This document shows positions 22,480 through 33,104 of a DNA stretch of 64,000 nucleotides, in pieces. This DNA is from Planococcus citri. Lineage: Eukaryota > Arthropoda > Insecta > Hemiptera > Pseudococcidae. The stretch lies in the NCBI RefSeq assembly GCF_950023065.1, contig NC_088677.1:22713230-22777229 (forward strand). Direction: 5' to 3'. The position numbers and the translations under genes are program-made. The notes beneath the pieces were generated by a model. The model did no database searches and was not told the DNA's origin. It saw only the letters and a list, made by a program, of their open reading frames with translations. Each line of letters opens with the position of its first letter. Within the stretch, counting starts at the first letter, position 1.

Positions 22480-22548
22480 GCTCCTAGCGGGGATCGAACT
22501 CCCTCCCTTCCGCGTGCAAATCCGCTATCGATGTCGCTAGGCTAGCGT
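22480..22548 (-). pseudogene. tRNA-like / tRNA-derived segment
   Basis: On the minus strand TAGCCTAGCG resembles a Pol III A box, and GAGTTCGATCCCC about 40 bp later fits a B box. A run of T follows as a terminator-like signal. The acceptor and T stems pair poorly, so this is a tRNA relic or SINE head rather than a working tRNA. It lies inside the Transib-like element. Confidence 0.4.
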
Positions 22549-23466
22549 TGCAACTTTACGAATCGGCGTTTCTGAACGATATACAAGTTGACAAACAGTG
22601 ACAAAAACACATTGAAAGATATTTACCCCGATCTAGACATTTTCAGTGACATATACATGACTAAAATATCATTGACTAGTGAAAAAGATCGATTTTCAAG
22701 TATTTAATGAAACATCAGCCATGAAAAAGTCGAATATTTGGGTTTGGTGGTAAAAGGTGGTGAAAAATTTACGATCGCTGTTTAGTATACATTATGACTC
22801 ACAAGTTTATGCCATCAGTTTCTCGGCGGAGGCCGGCGATCAAAACTAAAGCATTAACTTGTGAAAAAATCGCGAATTAAATTTTAATTAAAATGGCCAA
22901 CTTTGAAGCCTTATAAATACTGAACGGAAACACGTAGCGAAAAACGGTTTGAAAATTTGAAAAGTAGTTACTTTTTTGGTCGGACATGATCATTTACTTC
23001 ATTTCAACATCACCAAAATAACCCAAACAAAAGCATAAAACAATATCACTGTTTTCAACACAAATAAATTTATCAATAGGCACGCGAACAAGTGTGACAT
23101 TCGGTGTGCTTACAGATTAGGGATCGAGGTATATCAAAGCTATGGGTTCTGTTTTAACACCTAAAATGTGTCTGGAAAACGATTAGCTAGACATTTTGTT
23201 GCCAGCTGAATTTTTTTTTTTTGCCCAATGCGCGCTTTTTTCGCTTTCCTGGCCCACTGTGCGGCGTTTCGTTTGTTTACGTTCTGGGAAGGAAGAAAAT
23301 GGCGGTCCAGCATACCCCCTGTTATAGTTCCCTATCGTATACGTATTTGAATTTACGTCCACTTGGCAATTCTATTTGAGTAATCTGTCAAAAGTTATGA
23401 TTATTGGTTAGGGGGATCCTAACTTGTACCCAGGGTGGGCACCTCGGACAAGGATGCCTTTGATTA

Positions 23467-23898
23467 TCACGGTTCGATGAATCGATTATCATAACGCTCG
23501 ACAGCGTTCCAAGGCCGGGGGGGTGGCACCTCGAGCATAAAAGCGCGATCTTCCCTGTCACTTCCTCGTTCCTTTCCGTTGGCTTTCCTTAGATTTTTTC
23601 TCTTTACACCTGCTATTCGTTCAATACAGGTACTGACATGTTCCTTCAAATCCTTCGAATTAAATAGATATGACCCGACGGCTCGCGGGACGGTCGCCGT
23701 GGAATCGCATATCTTCATGATCAAGTCCGGTGGGGCAGAGGGTATCCTCCATACATTGTACTTCTCTCCAAATTTATCCGTACTTGTCTCAAAGAGTGCC
23801 CTTTTTTGAACCAAAGTCCGAAGGGGCATAATGTGAGGTACAGGTATGGCCCAACTGAGTATGCTTTTGTTGTGATGACTTTTGACCTTCTGACCCAA
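23467..23898 (-). CDS. Hypothetical ORF, 143 codons
   Basis: The GC content here is higher than around it. The ORF opens with a non-ATG codon, is basic in its C-terminal half (ERIAGVKRKNLRKANGKERG) and ends with a Pro-rich tail. No domain is recognised and the antisense frame is partly open too. It may be part of a retroelement or a gene exon. Confidence 0.25.
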   Translation of the reverse strand: MGQKVKSHHNKSILSWAIPVPHIMPLRTLVQKRALFETSTDKFGEKYNVWRIPSAPPDLIMKICDSTATVPRAVGSYLFNSKDLKEHVSTCIERIAGVKRKNLRKANGKERGSDREDRAFMLEVPPPRPWNAVERYDNRFIEP

Positions 23899-23909
23899 AC
23901 AAAGGATTG

Positions 23910-24044
23910 ATTAGGTGCTACGGATGCAACAAATTGAGTGACCACGCAGCACCTAGCTGTCCAGAGAAGGCCACTGAAGAAGTGAAAGATGGTGCTCAGG
24001 GTAAGAGTAAATTAAGATGGTCAAAGACAAATGTTACTAAAAAT
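23910..24044 (+). pseudogene. Zinc-knuckle exon fragment
   Basis: Encodes CYGCNKLSDHAAPSC, a CX2CX5HX4C knuckle one residue longer than the classical retroviral type, then a basic linker ending at a GTAAGT donor (24045). The sequence after a possible acceptor at about 24107 has stops in every useful frame, including one inside a C-x-x-C-like stretch (CTDCQAEL). Probably a broken Gag or cellular zinc-ribbon gene. Confidence 0.35.
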
Positions 24045-24300
24045 GTAAGTGTTAATAATTATTACATGTACTATCATACTTATATGAATAAATGTTGTCA
24101 TATTTCAGTTTCACTACTCAAAATGAGACAGACATGGCGTTGTCTAAAGAGTGTACTCCAGAGTGACGGTGCACAGATTGTCAGGCAGAATTGAATTCCC
24201 AGGAGATAGGATCATGAAACAATTCATTTGTTTGCTTTCTCAGCATTAGAAATATCCGAAGGGATGATAAAAATGAGTAAGAATACTTTATTGATATGTG

Positions 24301-24532
24301 CACGAAAAAAAAAATTGGTAAAAATTACTATTTCAGTATAGTAACGGGATCCCATTCAAAAACAATAGTGATTTTTACTAAGCCAAAAAATACATTTTAC
24401 CAATAGAATTAGGTAAAATTTATTTCTCTCATAGTAAAATTTACTAATCCCATAGTAAAAATCACAATATTTTTGAATGGGATCCCGTTATCGTGTGAAA
24501 TAGTAAAAATTATCCATACTTTTTTTTCTGTG
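24301..24532. repeat. Inverted repeat, MITE-like
   Basis: The ends CACGAAAAAAAAAA / TTTTTTTTCTGTG and the arm block AACGGGATCCCATTCAAAAA with its complement define a 232-bp hairpin. The target duplication is unclear. Confidence 0.65.
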
Positions 24533-24584
24533 TGGTGTAGGGCTGAGGAGGAAAAATGACTATTTATTCAATATAATCAGTCCA

Positions 24585-25345
24585 AATTCTCGAGAATGGC
24601 TACTTGACGTGAAGTTGATGAATCCATTGCAGCTGAAGGAGGTCCTAAAGCTGGAAAAGTTTACATCCCCAGTTCTTACACACATGGTCCACGCTACATG
24701 CAACTAAAATACCAAGATGGAATGGCGCAATTGATGCTAGATTGGAAAAGCCAACATTTTTCATTACAATGACCTGCAATCCTAATTGGCAAGAAATAAA
24801 ACTCAATTTGTACGACAAACAGTCTAATGTTGATTTGTCAGATATGTACATTATAAACGAGCAGATAATTCTGAAGCAGTCATAAAAACGATAAATAACT
24901 ATAGGCAGTCTAGAAAAAAAGGAAAATCCTGAAGCATTTCAAACAAAGGATTGCAAAATTAATAATCAATGGATTGTAACTTATATTCCTGCATTGCTAT
25001 TGCTTTTTGATTGCCACATAAATGTAGAAATAGCTTCAACAATAAAATTATAAAATATCTATTTAGGCTAAATACATCCATAAAGGGGCCGATATGGCAA
25101 AAGTTTGTGTAATACCTGATTCTGGGAATGAAATCACTGATGAAATTCAAAAATCATGTTCAAATGAGATACCTCAGGGTTGGATGATCTCGGAATAAGC
25201 ACCACTTGAGAAATCATCAATATAGAATTATTTTACCTTAGAAGAGCCAATAGGATTAGCAGACGAATACGGCGAGGAACTATTTGTTGTCAAAAACCCT
25301 ACAATGTAATATTGCAGAAGTGGATGTACAACAAATCGTTGTTCG
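24585..25345 (+). pseudogene. Helitron-like helicase N-terminal domain, decayed
   Basis: Conceptual translation in shifting frames gives YIPSSYTHGPRYMQLKYQDG, FFITMTCNPNWQEI and later a stretch matching INVEI..IKYLF-type sequence. These are landmarks of the Helitron_like_N domain upstream of Rep/helicase. Many frameshifts and stops are present. Related fragments lie at 30840, 35660 and 36638. No Rep HUH motif or helicase motif survives here. Confidence 0.6.
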
Positions 25346-25483
25346 TATAATAAAAAGTAATAAATGTATTTTGATTTTAATACGAAAATGGGTATTAATT
25401 GGAGTTTAACCGCTTGTAAGCATTACTGTTGTCCTCGTGATCGTTCTTCTAATGAAGAGTTTAAGTAATTTTATTCACGTAAC

Positions 25484-25723
25484 GTGTTTTCACGTTTTCA
25501 GCCATGTGTTATTTTTTTTTGTGTTACACTTACTTACAGAATCGCCTTGATTGACAATGACGAGTCCTCTTCCTCTTTGAGAAGTCCATCGTTTTTGTCA
25601 TTGTCACCTATACCGTCAAGTTCAACATCATCATTTGGGAGTCCGTCATTCGCGAGTCCGTCATTTGCCAGTCCTGTGTACTTGCCCCCAACTCCACCGA
25701 CATCCAGTGATTCCGGATACTGA
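25484..25723 (+). CDS. Ser/Pro-rich ORF, unknown
   Basis: Low-complexity tail with repeated FGSPSFASPSFASP-type units ending in TSSDSGY and a stop. It starts at or near a CAG acceptor (about 25501). Could be a terminal exon of an element gene, or non-coding. No domain. Confidence 0.2.
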   Translation: MFSRFQPCVIFFCVTLTYRIALIDNDESSSSLRSPSFLSLSPIPSSSTSSFGSPSFASPSFASPVYLPPTPPTSSDSGY

Positions 25724-26039
25724 CGTCAAATCGCCGCTCCGCCGACGATTAATAGGCTTTATATGAACGTCCTGTACATGCCTGATAGCGTTAATGTAAC
25801 GGATAAAGAGAATATAATCCCAACACGAGCTAACCCTTCAGAACTTGTCAACACGTAAGATTTATTCATTTATTTAAATAATTTTTTTTATTAATTTAAA
25901 GAATGACACATGGAGACCTATTGATTTGCAATAGTATATCAGATTCACTCACTTAGCGAGAGAAGTTGAAAAATATTTCAGAACACAGACGCATTGTTAT
26001 ACGAGCCACAGCATAGGTGAAAACTACTTGAAGAGTGAA

Positions 26040-26345
26040 TCAGAGCATTGGAAAGTTATAGCAGTCAATTATCAATGATTTGTTAAAGAAGGGAGATGAA
26101 GCTATACACTGATTTCGAGCCTTTTCGCTGTTTTCAATCACAACTACCCTATGTTGGGAGAATAGTATTGTAAGCAAGAATGAGTTCTCAAAATCAATGC
26201 CGATATCATTCGCTTGTCTTTTAGTAAGAAAATTCATCCAATGAATATCTTTAAATGTAGGCTCTTTACCTAGAAATTTTGATAAACTGAGGCTGTTCTT
26301 GGATAATTCTGGGGAATATGACTGCATGACTGTGTTATGTGACAT
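26040..26345 (-). CDS. 101-codon ORF of a duplicated segment, copy 1
   Basis: Starts ATG and contains FLGKEPTFKDIHWMNFLTK and an aliphatic stretch. The copy at 32738-33043 has the same length, start and stop with only a few substitutions. No domain is recognised. Either a small element-encoded protein or a chance frame preserved by a recent duplication. Confidence 0.35.
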   Translation of the reverse strand: MSHNTVMQSYSPELSKNSLSLSKFLGKEPTFKDIHWMNFLTKRQANDIGIDFENSFLLTILFSQHRVVVIENSEKARNQCIASSPFFNKSLIIDCYNFPML

Positions 26346-26589
26346 TTGACAGTGGTGGCTAGTGGTTGCTTTTTAATTTGTGTTTTCTTTATGTTTTAGG
26401 GCAGTCTTAAAAATTAAAATGAGTAAGAAAGCAAATAAATATACATTTGAATACATGATGGCGGAAAGAAAATATCTTTAAGATGGTTTAAGAGATATAG
26501 AATTGATGAAAATCGCATTGTATCGTAAGTAGATAATTTTGTTAAAATAATTTCTGAATTGGTTTTTCAATCACAGTTTTTCTGTTTCT

Positions 26590-27007
26590 GGTTTTGAAAT
26601 AATAATTGCCACAGAGACTTGGATTATGTTAGATGAGCTACCAAGGTACAGACTGCCAGGATATGAAATGTATCAGGAGATAAGTCGTTTTGATCACGTC
26701 GAAATGCACATCTCCCACTACCTATCTGTCAGCCAGCAAGATCGATCCACGCTCCACCATTACTTCATTATTGGATGGAGGTGTTGCTCTTTATGTTAGG
26801 ATAGGTCTGTCTCGTGAAGTCACTGGGATGTCATTTAAGACCTGTAATATTATTAAAATTAAGTTGGTTGAGGAAGATCTTACTGTTTCTGGTGTTATCG
26901 ATTGTCTTTTTGTTCTGTGGACCCCCAATGTCACGCATGATACGGAGTTTTGGAAGACCCATGTATGGACCGCATTGCCACGGAGCATTTCGAGCCAAAG
27001 GTACTGA
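26590..27007 (+). pseudogene. LINE apurinic-like endonuclease fragment
   Basis: Contains ETWIMLDELPRYRLPGYEMY, then after a frame break GGVALYVRIGLSREVTGMSF. E-T-W, L-P-G-Y and G-G-V-A-L-Y-V-R are signatures of the endonuclease/exonuclease/phosphatase domain at the start of LINE ORF2. The region between the two blocks is scrambled and the frame ends at 27007, before any reverse transcriptase. The first block is duplicated at 33600-33880. Confidence 0.65.
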
Positions 27008-27542
27008 AGGATGTTTCGTATGATGAGTATTGAACTCACATAATAGAAAATCTGTAAGTTACATAATAACGAGATGCACTTTTGGCTTTTGGCCAATGCG
27101 TTCGTGAGATTGACATGCCCGTTTCCAACTACACGTAGCTAAGCTCCGTTCCCTCGCTCCATCCTTCATCCTGTCAATTTGGAGCTTCATTAGATGAACG
27201 TCTAATACAAGGCCAATTTTTAATCGGGCTTCAAAAATCATAAATTCCTTAGATAGATCACAGCTGAATAAACTAGAATAAGGTAAGAAGTAATGAAATT
27301 AAAATAAGTAAAAAGTGTAAATTTGAATTAGAGATAAGGACTCGATGAATCTCGTTCGAATCAGCCCGTTGATTTCATTAGTTAAACACTAGTCATCGTT
27401 TCTTCGTGTCGAAGCAGCTTGGTATAATATCATTATAAGACCATGGTGGTGTACATAATTGACTCTTTGGAGGATCTCTAGGTTGTACAGTTAGCAAATT
27501 GAATTGCTTTGATGAGTGTGATAGGATGCCTTGCTCAATTGG

Positions 27543-27912
27543 CCAAATGACAAAAAAAGTTGAGCTTTTCAAAAAAGGTTTTGTTGGAAATAAAAGTTTC
27601 CAAAAAGCACAAATGTGACATTCCCAACAAAAAATTGAATGCACACAGAATTTTTTTCAAAATAATGGATCAAAAACACGTTTTAAAAACATTGAACAAA
27701 AGCACTTTTCAAAAAGAATTGATTCTTCGAAAATATTTTCAAAACGTACTTTTGATCAGTGTTTTTTACTCGTGTTGTTGAATCATTTTTGAAAAAAAAA
27801 TTTCCAATTTATATTCATTTGTTTGGTTGGGAATGAAGGATTTCAGCTTTTTCAACACTTTCATTTTCCAATATGATTTTTTTTTTGAAAGCTCAACTTT
27901 TTTGTGATTTGG
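27543..27912. mobile_element. MITE with 8-bp duplication TCAATTGG
   Basis: A 370-bp element starting CCAAATGACAAAAAAAGTTG and ending in its near complement, flanked by TCAATTGG at 27535-27542 and 27913-27920. An 8-bp duplication points to hAT- or P-type transposition. The interior is A/T-rich with no gene. Confidence 0.75.
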
Positions 27913-27920
27913 TCAATTGG

Positions 27921-28730
27921 ACAGGGTACTCTTATTACACCCATTAGAGAAATTTGTTTGCCGAACATGAGAACCTAGAGGACCTCCAAAAAATTAATTC
28001 CTGCATAGGTACAATATGTATTAGTTTATGTTATCAGTGTTTCTGCCGAACCGGAAATGGTCGCTTTAGACCTCAGCATTCAGGGGATCGATGAAAATAA
28101 CGCCCACGCCATCATATCGCATTCTACCTTTCGATAAATATGAAACAGAAGCAAGAAACTTGGAAATATTTTTCGTCATTACACAGACTATTTCGTTCTC
28201 TCCATAAAAAGCTGACAAATCGATCACCAAATGTTGTCACCAAAAGGATTAAAAAGTTGTATCTGCGTAAGCGGCTGCAGCTCTGTGAGAAATGCCGAAA
28301 ACGGCTCAATTACACTGCCAAAAAGGCAAATCCAAACCCAAAAAACGAACAGATGATAGGAAGCACTACGGCAGGGCTGCCCAAGAACCAGATTTATCAC
28401 CATAGAATTACGAGCAGACAAAGATGTTGAAAGTGCAAGAGCTGCAGGATCGCGTGAAAAATAGAAGTGAAATTGAAACAGAATCGGTTTGCCAGGACGA
28501 CAACGCCTTATGGCTCATCCTTCGCTGATCAATGGTTACAGCATCCAATACCGAGGAAATATGCCACATGAGAGCAACAGGCAGCAAAAACAAGGTAGAA
28601 AAATTCATCTATAACAGTGCAGGCTGCGCTTATTTCTGCGATATGGCAGAAATATGGAAAAAAAAGCAAAGGAAGGTCTGAAGGAAATAATACAATCTCA
28701 ATATTCAAGACAGCGCCATTTACTCTCTAT
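27921..28730. other. Unassigned stretch with short ORFs
   Basis: Contains a basic ORF on the plus strand (28140-28430, with LCEKCRKRL) and fragments beyond. These may be leftovers of an element gene, but nothing is recognised and frames are broken. Confidence 0.25.
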
Positions 28731-28882
28731 AATTTGAAAACTTAAATTTCACTGCTTAGCAGTCACCACATTTCTCTTTTTTAAAAGCATCAGGTTTCTA
28801 CTGTTTTGCAGTCAAAAACTACTCCTTTTAAAAAAGCAAAATGTCGTGACTGCTAAGCAGTGAAATTTTACTGTTTCAAATT
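28731..28882. repeat. Palindrome, ~150 bp
   Basis: AATTTCACTGCTTAGCAGTCA pairs with its complement near 28847-28868. The pairing extends outward through AATTTGAAAAC / GTTTCAAATT. MITE-like hairpin. Confidence 0.7.
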
Positions 28883-30839
28883 TAGAGAAGGTTAAAAAGA
28901 CCCCAAAAGAAGCCAATGAAACGTGAACCTAAAACCAATGGTATTAATCAAGAACATTGAACCTAAAGAAGCTGCAGTACGCCAGAATCCAAATTCGTGG
29001 CATTTGGGAAATCATTTGGGTATCAACTTGAACAACTAAAACCAAAAAAGCCATTGAATTGACCACTGAAATGTAAGTCCAGGTTTCCCAGCCAGCTACT
29101 ACTTACCTACTACAAATTTATGTGACGAGTAACAGAAAAATTAAAAAATAAGTGTGTATCATTAAAAAATACATTTTGCATTTGAGCCATATGTAATAAA
29201 TAAGGTTTTTTCATTTTATAGCCTATTTTTGTAATGTGATTGTGACAAATTATACAACTTGTCAGCTGCAAATTAAAAAATCTAACACGATTGGTCCATT
29301 ACGGTGTGACTGATCTTATCAATTGGATGCCAAGTAGTGCAATTGATTTTTCAAACGCCATTTGAACGCTGGAATCTACCTACGTAAACCCAGCTATAAG
29401 TACATCAGGGTGTTTGGTGCGTTCGCCAACTCCTTGATACCCTATGAAAAACGAAAGAAGTTGTATATAAAGTCTCGAAGGTTAGTTGTTGTTGGTTTTA
29501 CTGAAACGGGATGTTGGTTTTACTGAAACGGGATATCAGTTAATGGACGTTTTTGATTGATCAATTTTTAAGATTTGCAGGATTTAATTTTATTTGATTT
29601 GACTGAATTTTGATTTATCAACGATGAGATCAGGCTCAACACCTTATTCGGCTTATTTTTCGATTCAATTAAGAAAATAAAATACCTATTTATATTTTTC
29701 AAATTATAAATTGTTTTCGATTAAAATTAAATTGAGGTTTTATTAAACTAATTTTTCTTATTTGGCTCGTTTTGTAAGTATATCTGTCAATGTAGTTTAG
29801 ATCATTCAAATTGTTGGAAAACTTTCATGAGATTTAATTTCAGTATTTCTTGGGGTATCCTGGATCACTGTGGCATTATTAATAATTTTCATGTTCAAAG
29901 AGTGACAGATGTCATTTCATACTGTTATTTTTATTCATTTTTTAATAGAAAAATTACATGGCAGCCATATATCGTATGCCCAGCTGGGCCAGCGTATGAT
30001 GGACCTCTCCAAAAAAGTTAACCACTTACTTAATTTAGTATTTGAACAAGGAACATGCTATTGCGAGTGAGTGCACGTGGGTAGGAGTCCATAATAACCC
30101 AAAAAAAGGTGTATCGACTATGCTGGCTGCGCAAGGAATTAAAGGTAAATAAATTCATCAATTATTCATCACTAATGCATTCCAGTACTTCTTGTAATTA
30201 CGTAACTATCTAATGTTCATTTTTTCTGTACACAGATACTGTTTTGGCGGCTAAGGAAATTCATCTTACAAAATATAATGAAATAGGAAAAGGCTTTTTC
30301 CGAAACAAAAATGCGCAACTGACAAAGAAAAATAGGAATTCAAGTGAGCCAAGACTTCCAACAGAAACATGATGTTCACTATATTTTTTAAAAAAATGAT
30401 GTTATGCTGTTCGTTTTCTTTACTTCCTCTTCAATTTAATAGAACGTAGCTTAAATATAGCGAAATTTTACATCTATTAATATAAGATTTATCGAATTTT
30501 GTGGAATAAGTAACAATTTTACAACATTGTAATTAGAGAATTTTTTTTACTAAGTGTTACATTTAAATCCGAATTTTCTGCTCTTAAGACCTGCTGTTTA
30601 ATGATAGTACAAAGTTGTAAAAACATGGTCTATGCAGTAACAATTTGATTTTAGTCAAAATTATACAAAATTTCCAATAAGCACATATGTAGGTAGCACA
30701 TGGGTTTTTCAAAACACCAAAATATGTATTAGGAATTTTATACTCTATCGCAAGGCTTCTAATTCAAACCTCTAGCAGTTACTGTTGAAAAGTTGTAAGA
30801 CCCCAAAAAGAAGCCAATAAAACGTGAACCTCAAACCAG
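28883..30839. other. Mostly unassigned, AT-rich
   Basis: Holds a 22-bp direct repeat (29491-29534) and a possible two-exon fragment near 30000-30370, with KKVNHLLNLVFEQGTCYC ending at GTGAGT and a later block GVSTMLAAQGIK before GTAAAT. AAGACCCCAAAA.GAAGCCAAT at about 28898 recurs at about 30802, linking this region to the Helitron-like debris. No gene can be asserted. Confidence 0.3.
29491..29534. repeat. 22-bp direct repeat, two copies
   Basis: GTTGGTTTTACTGAAACGGG followed by AT occurs twice back to back. Confidence 0.9.
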
Positions 30840-31345
30840 AAAATTTGATGCTAAACTACAAGAGTTTTCGGAGGAAAGAACAAACTATAAGAAACAACGG
30901 AAAGAGGTTCACCTCTGCAAGTTGGAATTAGAGTGGTACATTACATCCCGCAAGTAATTTCTCATTTTTAACTGCAGAAGTTCCCACCTTTTTGTCAAGA
31001 ATGTAGAAATAGCTTCAACAATAAAAATTATAAAATATCTGTTTTGGCTAAATTTATACATCCATAAAGGGGCCGATATGGCAAAAGTTTGTGTAATACC
31101 TGATTCTGGGAATGAAATCACTGATGAAATAGAAAAATCATGTTCAAATGAGATACCTCAGGGTTGGATGATCTCGGAATAAGCACCACTTGAGAAATCA
31201 TCGATATAGAAATATTTTACCTGAGAAGAGCCAATAGGATAGCAGACGAATATGGCGAGGAACTATTTGTTGTCAAAAACCCTACAATGTAATTGCAGAA
31301 GTGGATGTACAACAAATCGTTGTTCTTATAATAAAAACAGTAATA
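30840..31345 (+). pseudogene. Helitron-like fragment, second copy
   Basis: From about 31000 it matches 25025-25365 closely (GTAGAAATAGCTTCAACAAT, GGGGCCGATATGGCAAAAGT and GGTTGGATGATCTCGGAATA occur in both). It corresponds to the downstream part of the Helitron_like_N region and is full of stops. Confidence 0.55.
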
Positions 31346-31564
31346 AATGTATTTTGTGTTACTGTACATATCATGCCTTGTACTTTTTGTTTCATTATTT
31401 ATTACTGCCAAAGTTCAGTATTTTTAATAAATTTATTTAATAATTGAATTATAATATTAATATAATACAATATCTAATTCTTTAAATTCATAAATTAATT
31501 CATTTATTTAAATAATTTTTTTTTTAATTTAAAATTTAAAGAATGACACATGGAGACCAATTGA

Positions 31565-31845
31565 TTAAACGGTCATTGTGGTGCTGTAAAATTGGACATG
31601 ATTTTTCGACACATTTTTTATCATAATAATTCTTTAGCCTACATACGAGACATATGTAAAGTATGTAAAGTATGTATCGTGTGTAAAGTTAACAAGAATT
31701 ATGCTATACATAAACAAATAGAGTATGCACAAATTGAGGCCTACGCTCTAGGTGACGTCATTTCTGTTGATCTTTATGGACCCCTCCCGTCCATGAAGAA
31801 CGAACCAAAATATCTTTTAGTTGCTAAAGATGTCTTTTCAGGTAG
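31565..31845 (+). pseudogene. Ty3/gypsy-type integrase N-terminal fragment
   Basis: Encodes the H2C2 zinc region (GHCGAVK..., CKVCIVCKVNK) followed by the start of the catalytic core: LGDVISVDLYGPLPSMK, where the Asp of VDLYGPLP fits the first DDE residue, then YLLVAKDVFS. After this the sequence switches to an unrelated Gln/Asn-rich frame, so the second Asp and Glu are absent. It sits inside the second copy of the segment duplicated at 25.9 kb. Confidence 0.65.
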
Positions 31846-32222
31846 AAATCAACGAAATAATCGATGCCGAAATCAACGCTGAAATCAACGAGATCCTTGA
31901 TGCCCAAATCAATGCCGAAATTAACGACGCCAACATTATAGATCCGCAACAACAAGGGCAAATGGCACCTCCGATCCAAAATCAGCAGCATCAACCAGAA
32001 CCGGAACAAAACATCCCGGATCAAGTTGCTCAGCCGAATTTTCTTCAAATCCCCTTTCCGGACTATTGGAGAAACGACTTAGGGAAAGTAACGTTTGAAA
32101 CTCGGCAAGACCCCGACGGATCTGGATTTACGCAGCGGAAGATCGAATACTTAAACCCTGATGGATCACTCGACGTAACATGGGTGTGTTCGACTATCAT
32201 GTACACCAGATCATGGACTTGA
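31846..32222 (+). pseudogene. Gln/Asn-rich ORF with INAEINE repeats
   Basis: Follows a TTTTCAG junction directly after the integrase piece. A short repeat of the form (A/D)EIN is followed by a Gln/Pro-rich linker and FPDYWRNDLGKVTFETRQ. The DNA switch suggests a spliced or recombined joint. Possibly Gag or linker sequence of another retroelement. Not recognised. Confidence 0.3.
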
Positions 32223-32737
32223 TGGGAATTCCCCAACATCTACGCCGATTTTAAACGGCATTGACATGGAAGGTATCGTCAGAATTTGAATTTTTCAATT
32301 TTTCTTCATGTTAAGCTAAAATTTTAGATTATTGCTCGATTTTTTATGAAGTAATTAGTTCAATTTATATGTTCTGCATCATGATTCATAATATTTAGCT
32401 CTCCTTCTTACTAAAACCATGTGCAGTTAATCGATATCTATAATATTTCCCAATTTTTTTTCGAACTTTCTCCATTCTTTCAATTTTTTTCACTACAACG
32501 TAAAATTTCTTCGATTAATCGGTTTCCAATAGATTAACCCATATATGCCCTATCTGTTATTCAAAACTTTCTCCATTTTTTTGTATGTATATTTTTGATG
32601 TAAAAAACCAGTGATTTGTTCTCATTCACTACGAAAATTATATCACTCACTTAGCGAGAGAAGTTGAAAAATATTTCAGAACACAGACGCATTGTTATTC
32701 GAGCCACACCATAGGTGAAAACTACTTAAAGAGTGAA

Positions 32738-33043
32738 TCACAGCATTGGAAAGTTATAGCAGTCGATTATCAATGATTTGTTAAAGAAGGGAGATGAAGC
32801 TATAGACTGATTTCGAACCTTTTCACTGTTTTCAATCACAACTACCCTATGTTGGGAAAACAGTATTGTAAGCAAGAATGAGTTCTCAAAATCAATGCCG
32901 ATATCATTCGCTTGTCTTTTAGTAAGAAAATTCATCCAATGAATATCTTTAAATGTAGGCTCTTTACCTAGAAATTTTGATAAATTGAGGCTGTTCTTGG
33001 ATAATTCTGGGGAATATGACTGCATGACTGTGTGATGTGACAT
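32738..33043 (-). CDS. 101-codon ORF of a duplicated segment, copy 2
   Basis: Partner of the ORF at 26040-26345, same length with a few amino acid changes. The flanking DNA is also duplicated (32636-33090 against 25945-26395), so conservation of the frame alone does not prove selection. No domain is recognised. Confidence 0.35.
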   Translation of the reverse strand: MSHHTVMQSYSPELSKNSLNLSKFLGKEPTFKDIHWMNFLTKRQANDIGIDFENSFLLTILFSQHRVVVIENSEKVRNQSIASSPFFNKSLIIDCYNFPML

Positions 33044-33104
33044 TTGACAGTGGTGGCTAGTGGTTGCTTTTTAATTTGTGTTTTTTTATTTTTTTGGTTT
33101 GTTT

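Larger units (their letters stand above)
20168..23261. mobile_element. Non-autonomous element with CACAGTG ends and CGGCG duplication (Transib/RAG-like)
   Basis: A 3094-bp element. The left end starts CACAGTGGGCCAGG and the right end mirrors it, matching over about 37 bp with a few differences (both reach GCGCGCAT). It is bordered by the perfect 5-bp duplication CGGCG (20163-20167 and 23262-23266). It interrupts the foldback palindrome exactly at that CGGCG. GC-rich 5-bp duplications and CAC-starting heptamers are known of Transib elements, relatives of RAG1. Each end also has an A-rich nonamer-like block (AAAAAAAGC / GAAAAAAGC) 12 bp inside the heptamer. No transposase ORF is inside; the interior holds tandem and inverted repeats and a tRNA-like segment. 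Confidence 0.7.
18772..23332. mobile_element. TA-flanked long palindromic (foldback) element, split by a nested element
   Basis: Outer ends GGGAACTATAACAGGGGGTA and complement, each bordered by TA (18770-18771, 23333-23334). The left arm runs into AAACGCCGTAAGTACGC. The matching GCGTACTTACGGCG lies at about 20154-20167, and the palindrome resumes after the nested element (TTTCGTTTG... from 23267). Without the nested insertion the element is about 1.46 kb and almost entirely palindromic about a centre near 19690. Paired internal landmarks include TGGACACAT...ATGTGTCCA and CGTTCAAAA...TTTTGAACG. The left arm carries extra insertions (about 18916-18995 and 19053-19326). No transposase is present. 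TA duplication fits Tc1/mariner-type targeting, but the superfamily is not established. Confidence 0.75.

Noticed and set aside
23467..23945. Plus-strand ORF and out-of-frame minus ORF here as separate genes
   Set aside because: Overlapping shadow frames; at most one minus-strand ORF is plausible and it is kept at low confidence.
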